Assembly (NCBI GenBank): GCA_964580675.1
Contig: CAZOLI010000031.1
Span: forward strand, 1-30,298
DNA: 30,298 bases
Reading direction: 5' to 3'
Source: CAZOLI01 sp964580675
Lineage (GTDB): Bacteria; Planctomycetota; MHYJ01; CAYXQY01
Below the pieces are notes generated by a model. The model saw nothing but the letters and a program-made list of their open reading frames with translations. It did not search any database and was not told where the DNA came from. This document shows positions 22,559 through 30,298 of the stretch, piece after piece; positions within the stretch are counted from its first letter, which is position 1; every line of letters begins with the position of its first letter. A program made the position numbers and the translations under genes.

Positions 22559-22584
22559 CTTTCAGGGCCCGGCCCGAATATAAA
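22555..22584 (+). promoter_or_regulatory. Sigma70-type promoter for the NPCBM protein
   Basis: TTGACT (22555-22560, five of six) and TATAAA (22579-22584, five of six) with an 18-base spacer. The -35 box overlaps the stop codon of the phosphatase gene. Predicted start near 22591, about 95 bases before the ATG at 22686. Confidence 0.6.
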
Positions 22585-22685
22585 TAAATGTAAAGAGCCT
22601 GTGTGCTGATTTGTGCCGAATGGCGATGGGCGTCTGGTTACGAAAAACGTACAATTCCGTACCTAAATTTTGTAACGCAATCAAC

Positions 22686-23939
22686 ATGAGAAAAATTGTT
22701 CAGTTCATGCTGGTCCTTCTCCTGGTTGTCGGCGTATGCACAGGTGTACGTGCCCAGGAGAAAGAGGCCAAAATAACGAAGTGGAACGGTGAAACCGTCG
22801 AAGCAACCTTCAGCGGCATTTCGGAGGACGGCAGTTCCGTTGTCGTGAAGAACGAGGACGGAACAGATCAGATACCGATACAGAATCTGCTCAAGATACA
22901 GTTCACGAGTCACAGCAGGAAGTCGCAAACCTCCCAGCCGGTCAGCGTCCATTTCCGCAGTGGGGATCGACTTACCGGCTCCATAACCGAGGGCAGGGGA
23001 GAGGAAGGATTTGTTCTGAAGTCCCCCGATCGGGACAATCCGGTTCAGATTGACCTGATGAAGGTGGACGCTATCGCCTTTCCGAAAAACCAGAAAGAGG
23101 CCGGTTCCATTGATCGACAGGACGTGGAGAACGAAGACATCCTCTACAAAACCGACGGTGATTACTACATCGGATTCCTGCAGAGCATCGGGAACGATAA
23201 AATCACGTTTGACGATTCGAACCTCGGGGAGAAAACGGTAAAACCCGGAGACGTATACGAAATAAACCTTACGGCAACCGGAGAGACGCCCTCGACCCCG
23301 GAAGGTGCCTACATGAAGGTGTTCTGCCGGAACGGGTCCATCTATGTTGGACAGCCGGCCCGGGAAAAGAAAAATCACCTGCTGCTGAAGAATTTAATGG
23401 GAGGGACGTGGCAGGTTCCTTACGGAGAAATAACAACCATTATTTTGAAGAATGGCCGGACCACATTTCTCTCCGACCTGGAGCCGGCGAAGGTGGTGCA
23501 GGAGGAACGGTTTATCTGGGACACGGACCGGGAACCGGAGCCTCTTCCCCCCCGGTATCAGTACCGAACGGACGAGTCCGTACCCGGCGAACCGGGACAG
23601 ACCCATCCCATAAAAATTCACGGCGAAACGTATTCAAAGGGTATTAGCTGCATTCCATACACGAAACTCACGTACAAACTGGACGGAAAATTCAAGAAAT
23701 TTCAATCCACAATTGGTATTGACGATCGGGCAAATCATCCGAATTACGAAGGATCGGTCGTGTTTCGAGTTTACGTTGATGGGGAAAAGATATACGACAG
23801 CGGAAAAACGTCCTACAGTGAGTTTCCGGAACAAATTGATGTTAAGGTCGAGGGAGCTTCGACGTTGACGCTCGAAGTTGATCTTGGCGAAGGGTATCTG
23901 GATTACGCGGATTGGGCGGACGCACGGTTAACGCGATAG
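22686..23939 (+). CDS. Exported protein with four Sm-like beta repeats and a C-terminal NPCBM domain
   Basis: 417 residues from the ATG at 22686, where a signal peptide starts (MRKIVQF, hydrophobic core, cleavage after VRA). Four repeats of about 45-60 residues follow, each with a Gly-Asp/Asn turn, a hydrophobic strand and an ending of the type 'v...v..I.f': about 33-73 (WNGETVEATFSGI to LLKIQF), 87-132 (FRSGDRLTGSI to VDAIAF), 152-195 (KTDGDYYIGFL to VYEINL) and 210-257 (FCRNGSIYVGQ to ITTIIL). Residues about 285-417 are an NPCBM/NEW2 domain (GETYSKGISC, STIGIDDRAN, FRVYVDGEKIYDSG), a carbohydrate-binding module related to CBM51. The combination suggests a surface or periplasmic glycan-binding protein. 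No catalytic domain is visible. Confidence 0.85.
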   Translation: MRKIVQFMLVLLLVVGVCTGVRAQEKEAKITKWNGETVEATFSGISEDGSSVVVKNEDGTDQIPIQNLLKIQFTSHSRKSQTSQPVSVHFRSGDRLTGSITEGRGEEGFVLKSPDRDNPVQIDLMKVDAIAFPKNQKEAGSIDRQDVENEDILYKTDGDYYIGFLQSIGNDKITFDDSNLGEKTVKPGDVYEINLTATGETPSTPEGAYMKVFCRNGSIYVGQPAREKKNHLLLKNLMGGTWQVPYGEITTIILKNGRTTFLSDLEPAKVVQEERFIWDTDREPEPLPPRYQYRTDESVPGEPGQTHPIKIHGETYSKGISCIPYTKLTYKLDGKFKKFQSTIGIDDRANHPNYEGSVVFRVYVDGEKIYDSGKTSYSEFPEQIDVKVEGASTLTLEVDLGEGYLDYADWADARLTR

Positions 23940-23973
23940 CCACGATTCTTTCTTCGCCGCGGAATAGGAAACC

Positions 23974-26794
23974 GTGCATTTTATGTCATCGATCCTGCCT
24001 GAATTTGTCCTGCCGATCGTGCTCGTCCTCTCCATTCCGGCCGGGGGACTGGTCTTTGTCATAACCTACCTGTTTGGGGCGGGATCGAGGAAGAAACGGC
24101 TATTGCAGGCATTCATCAGAACGGGAATGATGGTTCTTGTTCTGTTTTTCCTGGCCGGTCCGTTTCGGACGATCCGGGTTCAAAACGACCTTCACCGCAC
24201 CTACCTGATCGACGTGAGTTTCAGTCAACCGGCCGACCGGGTTCAGGAACATCTGGAAACCGTTCGGGCCGATACGCGGCAACACCTGGATCGGGAGGAC
24301 CGGGCGAAACTGGTCTTTTTTTCGGACGAAGCAACAACGGTTTCAACCTACCGGGACGAAAACTGGGACCCTCCGCTCAACAAAATTGAACAAACACCGG
24401 AAGACCGAAGCAGACAGGACGGTGATGTTTTTTCTTCTCTTCATCGATACCGATCCTTTCCCTCGGCCGTCTTCCTCGAGGCGATGGCGTCGGACCACGA
24501 CGGTCCTGCAAATTCCACGGTGCTTTTTACCGATGGCATCGGTTATCCATCGTCCCGTGACCGTCCGTCGCATTTGAGGGATCGGAAAATTGACGGCAAT
24601 CGGTTTCTGGTTCCTTCGGAGGCGGGACACAGCAACAGGAGCAAAATTAAGCAACTGATGGTGCCCCGCAGGCTCCACAGAAACGAACCGTTGAAGGTAT
24701 CGGCCAACCTATCGTTTGCGGAACAGTATAGCGGCGTTTTTCGAATTTTTCTCGGTAATGAACAGCTTGCAGAAACGGGAGTCACGGCGGAGGCGGGGCA
24801 GACGAAGTTCGTTCAGATGGGGCCGTTTTTTCCGTTTCGGGATCTCCCGGACAAAAGACACTTTCGAATTTTGAGGGCGGAACTGGAGATGGGGGACGAC
24901 GAGGTGCCGTTCGACAACACGAAAGAAGCAGGATTGACGATCCTGGAACCACTGCGTGTTCTGTACGTCACCGGGGAGAAGAATGCTCAATCCGCGGTAC
25001 CGAAGGTGCTTCGAACACAGGATTTTCGAACGGAAGTGATGTCGTACCTGAACAGGCGAACGTTTCGGAAGAGGGAATCGAGCGTCGATCTGGTCGTTCT
25101 CGATCGACCGTCAACGGACACCGTTGCGGAAGACGTTATTTCACCTCTGAAAACATATGTCCAGGAAAAGGGAGGGGGGTTGCTTGTGCAGTCCCACGGT
25201 TCGTCGGACACGGAAAACTGGCTGGATAACACGTCCATGCGCTCCATTCTTCCGGTTCGGCCGATGACGACGGCCGAACGGCAGGTGGCCGAAGCAAATT
25301 CTTCAACGGGGGAAGAATCCGGAGAGGATCCGGAAGATTCGGATGCAGGGAAAGAAAAAGATCGTCCGGAGGGAACCGGTTCGGAAAAGGGAGAACCGAC
25401 CGGCCGGGAGGAGGAAGGTCAGGTTTCCACGGTGGGACTTCTTCTGGTTATTGACAAGTCCGGATCGATGTCCGGAAAAAAAATAAAAATGGTAAAAGAG
25501 GCCTCCATAGCCACTCTGGAAACCCTTCATGATCAGGACACGATCGGCATTCTGGCGTTTGATAACCGGCCTCGATGGGTCACCCCGCCCGTTGCCGCAT
25601 CGCGGAAACAACTGTTTAAAAATCGGGTCGCCCGGCTGAGTGCGGGAGGGGGGACCAACATCGCGCCCGCCCTAAAAGCGGCCGGCGATGTGCTCAAGAA
25701 CGTGAACACCGGATTAAAGCATGTCGTATTGCTGTCGGACGGTCACTCCCCGGTGGCGGAATACAGGGACATCGTGGAGGAGATGGCCCGGAACGGCATT
25801 ACGGTTTCGACCGTGGCGACGGGAAAACAGGCGGATGCCAGGTTGCTCAACAACATCGCAAAATGGGGGAACGGATCGGCCTACGAGGTAAATCAGATGG
25901 ATCGGATTCCACAGATCTTTACCCGAGAAGCACGGGCGCTGGTGAAAAAAGCCGATCGAAACAATCAGCAGGAAAAACAGGACCGGGAGAATTCAGACGA
26001 TCGACCNNNNNNNNNNNNNNNNNNNNNNNNNNNNNNNNNNNNNNNNNNNNNNNNNNNNNNNNNNNNNNNNNNNNNNNNNNNNNNNNNNNNNNNNNNNNNN
26101 NNNNNNTCCACTGATGTCGTACTGGTACCTCGGTTCAGGCATCGTCGGTGTGCTGAACACCGGGTTCACCCCGACCCATGCTCCGAAGTGGGTGAAATGG
26201 GAGGAGTTTCCCCGGTTTTATGCTCAGATGGTTCGGGGCATTTCGAAGCGGAAACACATGAAGCAGGATGTCCCGGAGTTTACCCTTCGCCGTCGGCCCG
26301 GGTCGAAGAACGTGACGGTGGTTGTGTGGCCGTCACGGGACCCGGACTCCGGATCCGCCGGCGGGACGCCGGGGCTGTTTCGTTCGACGTCGTCGAACCC
26401 GGATTGGCAATCACTGGAAACGACCGTAACGGCGTCCGGAGCCCTCCGGAGTCAGTTTGAACTTTCCCGTCCCGGAGCACCCGTATTTTTAAAGCTGGAG
26501 GAGGGCGTTCCGGGCGATGGGAACGATGGCCGGTCCTTTTACGCGAACCCCGGCGTCTTGCCCGAAGAGTTTCAGCAGAACGGGGTATCACGTGACTTCC
26601 GGGAGACCTTCCGTTCCGCGGGCGGCACCATTGCCGATCGGGGATCTCTCCCGGAGCCGGAACAAACAGCCCGTACCGAGCGAAAGCCGTTTCCGAAATG
26701 GCCGCTTCTCCTGGTCCTGGCCGGTCTGATGGTGGAAATTTACACCGAACGGAACCTCCGGCGTGACAAACCCACGGATGAATCAGGGAAGTGA
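23974..26794 (+). CDS. Large membrane protein with two VWA-like domains and an amidotransferase-like domain (interrupted by assembly gap)
   Basis: The frame runs from a GTG at 23974 (or ATG at 23983) into the gap at 26007; after the gap it resumes in another register at 26107 and ends with TGA at 26794. Two N-terminal membrane helices (about residues 11-33 and 48-62) come first. A first VWA-like domain has DVSFS (Asp80, Ser82, Ser84) and LFTDG (Asp187). A glutamine-amidotransferase-like fold follows (RVLYVTGEKN, GGGLLVQSHGSSD, SILPVRP). An acidic linker is followed by a canonical VWA domain with MIDAS DKSGS (Asp494, Ser496, Ser498), GGGTNIAPAL and LLSDGHS. After the gap, PLMSYWYLGSGIVGVLNT completes the amidotransferase-like part, and a last helix (PLLLVLAGLMVEIY) ends the protein. 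Such proteins are common in Planctomycetes; function unknown. Confidence 0.85.
26007..26106. other. Assembly gap (100 N)
   Basis: A run of exactly 100 N, which usually stands for a gap of unknown length. The reading frames on its two sides do not match for a 100-base distance, so the real gap is probably a different length. It lies within the VWA membrane protein gene. Confidence 0.98.
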
Positions 26795-26843
26795 ACAGAA
26801 TGGGGACCCGGTCGTCGTCCGCGAGTGATTTCAATTGAATACG

Positions 26844-26872
26844 TTGAATCAGACTTCGGCCGGGTGTACATT
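26844..26872 (+). promoter_or_regulatory. Promoter candidate for the 27087 glycosyltransferase
   Basis: TTGAAT (26844-26849) and TACATT (26867-26872) with a 17-base spacer, each four of six to consensus. It would place the transcript start near 26879 and the structured region at the 5' end of the mRNA. Confidence 0.4.
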
Positions 26873-26897
26873 ACATACGTGACGCAATTTTTGGGGT

Positions 26898-27060
26898 GTT
26901 GTGCCTGCTGGCGACTCGTTTTCCGGTAAACCAAGCAGGACAACCCGCTCGATATATGTACGTGAAGCCCGAGGAATCCGGTTGCGGCGGTGCTCGGAAC
27001 CGAGGCACCGGAAAATGGGTCGCCTCACGTGCGGAGCCCGGTTCGATGCGTGTGATTTCA
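26898..27060 (+). other. Structured leader region, candidate regulatory RNA
   Basis: Several pairings can be drawn in this non-coding leader. The first hairpin joins 26898-26911 with 26931-26944 (GTTGT/ACAAC, CCTGC/GCAGG, TGG/CCA, two single-base bulges, 19-base loop). A second stem closes a multi-helix domain: GTACGTGA (26958-26965) with TCACGTGC (27025-27032), eight pairs including one G-U. Inside it CGGTGC (26988-26993) pairs with GCACCG (27005-27010), and CCC (26968-26970) can pair with GGG (27017-27019). No known riboswitch class is recognised. Confidence 0.45.
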
Positions 27061-27086
27061 CTCAAACGATTCACTGGAGAAAACAG

Positions 27087-28340
27087 ATGACTTCCGAACA
27101 TCGGCACTCGGTAGAGAAGGTGGACGCGTTCGAACATCCTGATTTTATTGTCGGGATTCCCTCGTTAAATGAGGAAGACACCATTCAGTTTGTCGCCGAA
27201 CAGATGGCCCGCGGCATTGAAGAGCATTATCCCGACAGCAAGGCCAACGTTATTAATGTGGACAATGCGTCCACGGACAACACCAAACAAAATTTTCTCG
27301 AGGCGGACACCGGCCAGCTCGGAAAGATGTATATTTCGACACCCCCGGGAAAAAAAGGCAAAGGGCGAAATTTTCACAATCTGTTTCACGAGGTGGTTGA
27401 GGAAGAACCAGAAGCGGTGGCCGTGGTGGATTCGGACCTGACGAGTGTGGAGACGGACTGGGCCAAATTGATGTTCGGAACGGTTTTGGATGGATATGAT
27501 CTGGTGACTCCTGTTTACAAACGGCACCAGTACGACGGAACCATTACCAATCACCTCTGTTATCCGATTACGTACGGCATCAACGGTCAGAATGTGCGAC
27601 AACCCATCGGTGGGGACTTTGCGTTCTCGACGGAGTCCGCGGCGCACTGGCTCCAGCAGGATTGGGTGGAGGCCACATTTTACTACGGCATCGACATCTT
27701 TATGACCACCACGACAATACTTCGTGGCGCACCGGTGGCCGGTGCCCGTCTGGGGCGGAAGGACCATAACCCGAGTGAACCACGGCTCAAGGAAATGTTT
27801 AAAGAAGTGGCTCACTCCCTCTTCTTCCTGCTGAACACAAACCGGGATTACTGGAACCGGGACATGGACGTGCGGGACATGGATATGGTGGGAAGTAACG
27901 AAGGATATGAAACCCCTTCCCTCGAGGTGAATTACGAGAAACTAACCCGGGAACTCACCAGTATCTTCCGGCGGGAACGTGACAAAATAGAACAGTTCCT
28001 GCCCGAGGAGCTCTTTCTTCACGTGGAGAACCTCGTGGAGAATGAACAGATGGAACTTGAAGCGGAAGAGTGGTCGCGGGTTCTTTTCTCCGCCATCCTG
28101 AATTACATGCAGGACCCCGATGAGGGGACGGAAATCATGGAGGGCCTTCTGCCTCTTTACATGCTGCGAAACGCCTCGTTCGTGAACACGACCGGAGAAC
28201 TCCGTCCCGAAGAATGTGACCGTCTGATCCAGGAACAGGCGAAAACCTTCTACGAAAATCGGGACATGCTTCGAAACGGCCTGGCGAAGATCAACGCCGA
28301 TCAGGGAACGGATGGCGACACGGCCGCCGCGGGTGCATAA
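27087..28340 (+). CDS. Glycosyltransferase of the glucosylglycerate/mannosylglycerate synthase type
   Basis: 417 residues from the ATG at 27087, which has GGAG seven bases upstream; an in-frame ATG at 26901 is rejected because its extra residues come from the structured leader. The GT-A fold begins FIVGIPSLNEEDTI, with VDNASTDNT near 58, the metal motif DSD (115-117) in VAVVDSDLTS, then KRHQYDGTITN near 145, RQPIGGDFAFS near 171-181, YYGIDIFMTTT (Asp203) and GRKDHNPSEP near 223. These blocks fit GT-A enzymes that make glucosylglycerate or mannosylglycerate, compatible solutes of salt- or heat-adapted bacteria. Residues about 235-417 form a helical C-terminal part. The substrate pair is an inference from family resemblance. 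No membrane segment is present. Confidence 0.78.
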   Translation: MTSEHRHSVEKVDAFEHPDFIVGIPSLNEEDTIQFVAEQMARGIEEHYPDSKANVINVDNASTDNTKQNFLEADTGQLGKMYISTPPGKKGKGRNFHNLFHEVVEEEPEAVAVVDSDLTSVETDWAKLMFGTVLDGYDLVTPVYKRHQYDGTITNHLCYPITYGINGQNVRQPIGGDFAFSTESAAHWLQQDWVEATFYYGIDIFMTTTTILRGAPVAGARLGRKDHNPSEPRLKEMFKEVAHSLFFLLNTNRDYWNRDMDVRDMDMVGSNEGYETPSLEVNYEKLTRELTSIFRRERDKIEQFLPEELFLHVENLVENEQMELEAEEWSRVLFSAILNYMQDPDEGTEIMEGLLPLYMLRNASFVNTTGELRPEECDRLIQEQAKTFYENRDMLRNGLAKINADQGTDGDTAAAGA

Positions 28341-28379
28341 GGAAGGCGTCGGGAGAACCCGGACCGGCGGACGGTTTCA

Positions 28380-30098
28380 CTACTCCTGGTTGCTTGATTT
28401 CTGGTTCCCGATCCAGTCCGCCATACGTTCCTCGAGGATGTCCAGGGGAACCGAACCTTCCGACAGAAGTTCGTCATGAAACCTGCGAAGTGAAAAATTT
28501 GAACCGAGTTCCTTCTCGGCCCTTCGACGCAGTTCGAGTATTTTCCGTTCCCCGATTTTGTACGAAAGCGCCTGGCCGGGCATGGCAATGTACCGATCCA
28601 CTTCGTTCTCCACGTTTTTTCTGGTCATGGCCGAGTTGGCGGTCATGAATTCCACCGCTCGTTCCCGGTCCCAGTCCTTGTGGTGCATTCCGGTGTCCAC
28701 AACGAGGCGGCAGGCCCGCATAATGGAAAAGGACAGCCGTCCAAATTCGTCGTGCGGGTCCTCGTAAAAACCGACTTCCTTCCCGAGCTGTTCGGCGTAC
28801 AGACCCCATCCTTCAATAAATCCGGTAAAATCCGTCACACGACGGAAATCCACAAGTCCCCCCATCTCCGTCTGAAGTGCCAGTTGAAGGTGATGACCCG
28901 GTACCGCTTCATGAAGAGCAAGGGCCTCCATTTCGTAGGTCGGTCTGCTTTTTAAGTCGGAGGTGTTGGCGAGGAACCATCCCGGGGTGCTTCCATCCCC
29001 CGACGGGCGCATGTAAAAAGCCGTGGGGGCGTCGTCGGCGGATTCCTCCGGGATCGCCCGAACGCCATACGGTGTTCGGGGAAGGTTCCCAAACAGCGCC
29101 GGAAGGACGGCGTCCATACGTTTACAGATGTCCCGGTATTCCCGTAGCAGGGCTTCCTCGGAGTCAAAGTAAAATTGATCGTCCGTCCGGAGATGTTCGC
29201 AAAACTCTTCAAAAGACCCGTTAAATTCCACGTCCTCCCGAATAATTCGTTCCATTTCCGCCCGGATGTTTTCCACTTCGGACATGCCGATGTCGTGGAT
29301 CTGGTTCGGGGAGAGTTTTGTCGTGGTGTATTTTTGCACCAGAAACCGGTAATACTCCGTCCCCTCCGGAAGATCCTCACAGGAGATGGAGGCACGGGCC
29401 GCCGGTCGGTAGGATTCGGTGAAGAACGCCAGAAACTCCTCCATCGCCGGTACGATTTTTTGGTGAATCACGTCGTAAGCTCGCTCACGAAGTTCCGTTT
29501 TCTTCTGTTCCGGAATGGGTTCCGGTATGTCGAGGAATGCTTCCGAAAACGGACTGTTTTCGGGGCTGTCCACAAGGTGTGCCTCCAGTTGTTCTTCGAC
29601 CCCGTCAACGGCACGAGTGGACGGAAGTATGTCCCGGTCCATGCCTTCCCTGAGCAACGCGATTTTCTGGTCAACAAACCCCGGAATTTTTTCCAGCCGG
29701 AGAAGGTAGTTTTCGTAATGTTCCTCCGATTGCAGAGGAATGCGGAGATGCATCTGGGGAAGGGAAATATGAAAACCGAACAACTTGTTGAACGACAGAA
29801 AATGATCCCCGAGTTCTTTCTCGCGGATTGAGTTCATGAGGAGCCGCTCGAAAAGGTCGTAGTTTAACCGGTTGGGATCGGACGCGTCGTCACGGTCAAT
29901 GTCCCGGAGCCGGCGAAGAAACTCCGCTTCCTGATTTCGACGGCGTTCGTAGGCCTCCGGTGATTCATCGGGGAGTCGATCGTCATGGTGGTGGGCGCCG
30001 AATGACGTGGCGAGAATGGGATGTTCACGCAGGTGGTAATCCCAGTACTGGTCAAACAGGTTCTGAAGATTCTGATCCGTCTCTGTCGTTTCGATCAT
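28380..30098 (-). CDS. DUF885 family putative zinc peptidase
   Basis: 572 residues, the usual size for DUF885. The key motif HEAVPGHHLQLALQTE (His396, Glu397, His402, His403) is a variant zinc-peptidase motif conserved in this family. FIEGWGLYAEQLG near 425 supplies a further conserved Glu, and PGQALSYKIG near 508 is also typical. There is no signal peptide, so the enzyme is probably cytoplasmic; many relatives are lipoproteins. The start overlaps the stop of the upstream FlhB-like gene by four bases (ATGA at 30098-30095). Members are annotated as carboxypeptidase-like, but few have been tested. Confidence 0.92.
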   Translation of the reverse strand: MIETTETDQNLQNLFDQYWDYHLREHPILATSFGAHHHDDRLPDESPEAYERRRNQEAEFLRRLRDIDRDDASDPNRLNYDLFERLLMNSIREKELGDHFLSFNKLFGFHISLPQMHLRIPLQSEEHYENYLLRLEKIPGFVDQKIALLREGMDRDILPSTRAVDGVEEQLEAHLVDSPENSPFSEAFLDIPEPIPEQKKTELRERAYDVIHQKIVPAMEEFLAFFTESYRPAARASISCEDLPEGTEYYRFLVQKYTTTKLSPNQIHDIGMSEVENIRAEMERIIREDVEFNGSFEEFCEHLRTDDQFYFDSEEALLREYRDICKRMDAVLPALFGNLPRTPYGVRAIPEESADDAPTAFYMRPSGDGSTPGWFLANTSDLKSRPTYEMEALALHEAVPGHHLQLALQTEMGGLVDFRRVTDFTGFIEGWGLYAEQLGKEVGFYEDPHDEFGRLSFSIMRACRLVVDTGMHHKDWDRERAVEFMTANSAMTRKNVENEVDRYIAMPGQALSYKIGERKILELRRRAEKELGSNFSLRRFHDELLSEGSVPLDILEERMADWIGNQKSSNQE

Positions 30099-30298
30099 GA
30101 GGTACGTTCGTCGGGAAATGAGTTGTTTTGTTCGTATACGTACGCAAGAACTTCGGCCACCGCCACAAAAAGGTCCTCGGGAATGACCTGGCCTACTTCC
30201 AGAGAGGCCAGGACTTCGGCGAGATCTTCGTCCCGGTGAATGGGAACACCGTTTTCCTCGGCCACGTTGATCATTTCCTCGGCCGTGTATCCCCAGCC
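30095..30298 (-). CDS. FlhB C-terminal-domain-like protein (partial, 5' end outside window)
   Basis: The last 67 residues are visible, from GWGYTAEEMI to the stop TGA at 30097-30095. The pattern AEEMINVAEENGVPIHRDED, VLASLEVGQVIPEDLF and AVAEVLAYVYE matches the cytoplasmic C-terminal domain of FlhB/YscU export-apparatus proteins. It can also occur as a stand-alone small protein (YlqH/FlhX type) in which the transmembrane part is missing. Because the start is off the window, the two forms cannot be told apart, but the absence of other flagellar genes nearby favours the stand-alone form. It is translationally coupled to the DUF885 gene. Confidence 0.8.
   Translation of the reverse strand, partial: GWGYTAEEMINVAEENGVPIHRDEDLAEVLASLEVGQVIPEDLFVAVAEVLAYVYEQNNSFPDERTS

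Noticed and set aside
26107..26460. Continuation of the VWA protein after the gap in the original frame
   Set aside because: That frame gives an Arg-rich, non-protein-like sequence; the frame starting PLMSYWYLG has the expected domain and a final membrane helix.
26898..27060. Group II intron 3' end or transposon remnant
   Set aside because: No domain V with its tetraloop, no reverse transcriptase and no terminal repeats were found.

Overview
The window is one contiguous stretch of a bacterial chromosome with a 100-base assembly gap (26007-26106). No phage, insertion sequence or CRISPR was seen. The gene content suggests a free-living Gram-negative-type bacterium, most likely from the Planctomycetota or a related PVC lineage. 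This rests on a secreted NPCBM-domain protein, a large membrane protein with VWA and amidotransferase-like domains, a yicC-gmk-rpoZ-coaC-coaB gene string, and a split CoaB/CoaC pair. Many proteins are acidic (omega subunit tail, TopA, the 511-residue coiled-coil protein), and a probable glycosylglycerate-type osmolyte synthase is present, so a saline habitat is a reasonable inference. Placement below phylum is not possible from this window alone.

Layout. 1-2106: the end of a dolichol-phosphate-mannose-synthase-like glycosyltransferase, a secreted M28 metallopeptidase and a small lipoprotein; the last two have divergent sigma70-type promoters. 2186-8744: a minus-strand corrinoid operon in the order small ORF, cobQ, cobD, cbiB, cobO, btuF, btuC. 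The BtuD ATPase is not at the end of this operon. 8807-10734: tRNA-Tyr and tRNA-Thr downstream of a long coiled-coil protein with a DUF2325-like C-terminus, then an intergenic region with a promoter and a G-quadruplex-type motif. 10958-13880: topA coupled to a DEDDy-type exonuclease. 14044-19720: a minus-strand housekeeping run (fumC, tpiA, secG, yicC, gmk, rpoZ, coaC, coaB). 19818-20801: yidD and a lipoprotein. 20825-28340: plus-strand genes for a lipoprotein, a GmhB-like phosphatase, a repeat/NPCBM exported protein, the VWA membrane protein and the osmolyte-type glycosyltransferase. 28380-30298: a DUF885 metallopeptidase coupled to a stand-alone FlhB C-terminal-like protein that runs off the window.

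How the genes work together. The corrinoid genes cover uptake (BtuF, BtuC), adenosylation (CobO), amidation to cobyric acid (CobQ), and making and attaching the aminopropanol arm (CobD, CbiB). The 14-20 kb run joins central carbon metabolism (FumC, TpiA), protein export (SecG, with YidD nearby), nucleotide and RNA functions (Gmk, YicC, omega) and coenzyme A synthesis. Many start codons lack a clear Shine-Dalgarno sequence. Where one is present it decides the start (21058, 27087, 10537).

Less expected items are a possible structured RNA leader before the 27087 glycosyltransferase gene, a perfect 13-bp hairpin ending exactly at a start codon (21849-21880), an attenuator-like terminator just before fumC, a four-unit repeat protein joined to an NPCBM domain, and a membrane protein with two VWA-like metal sites.
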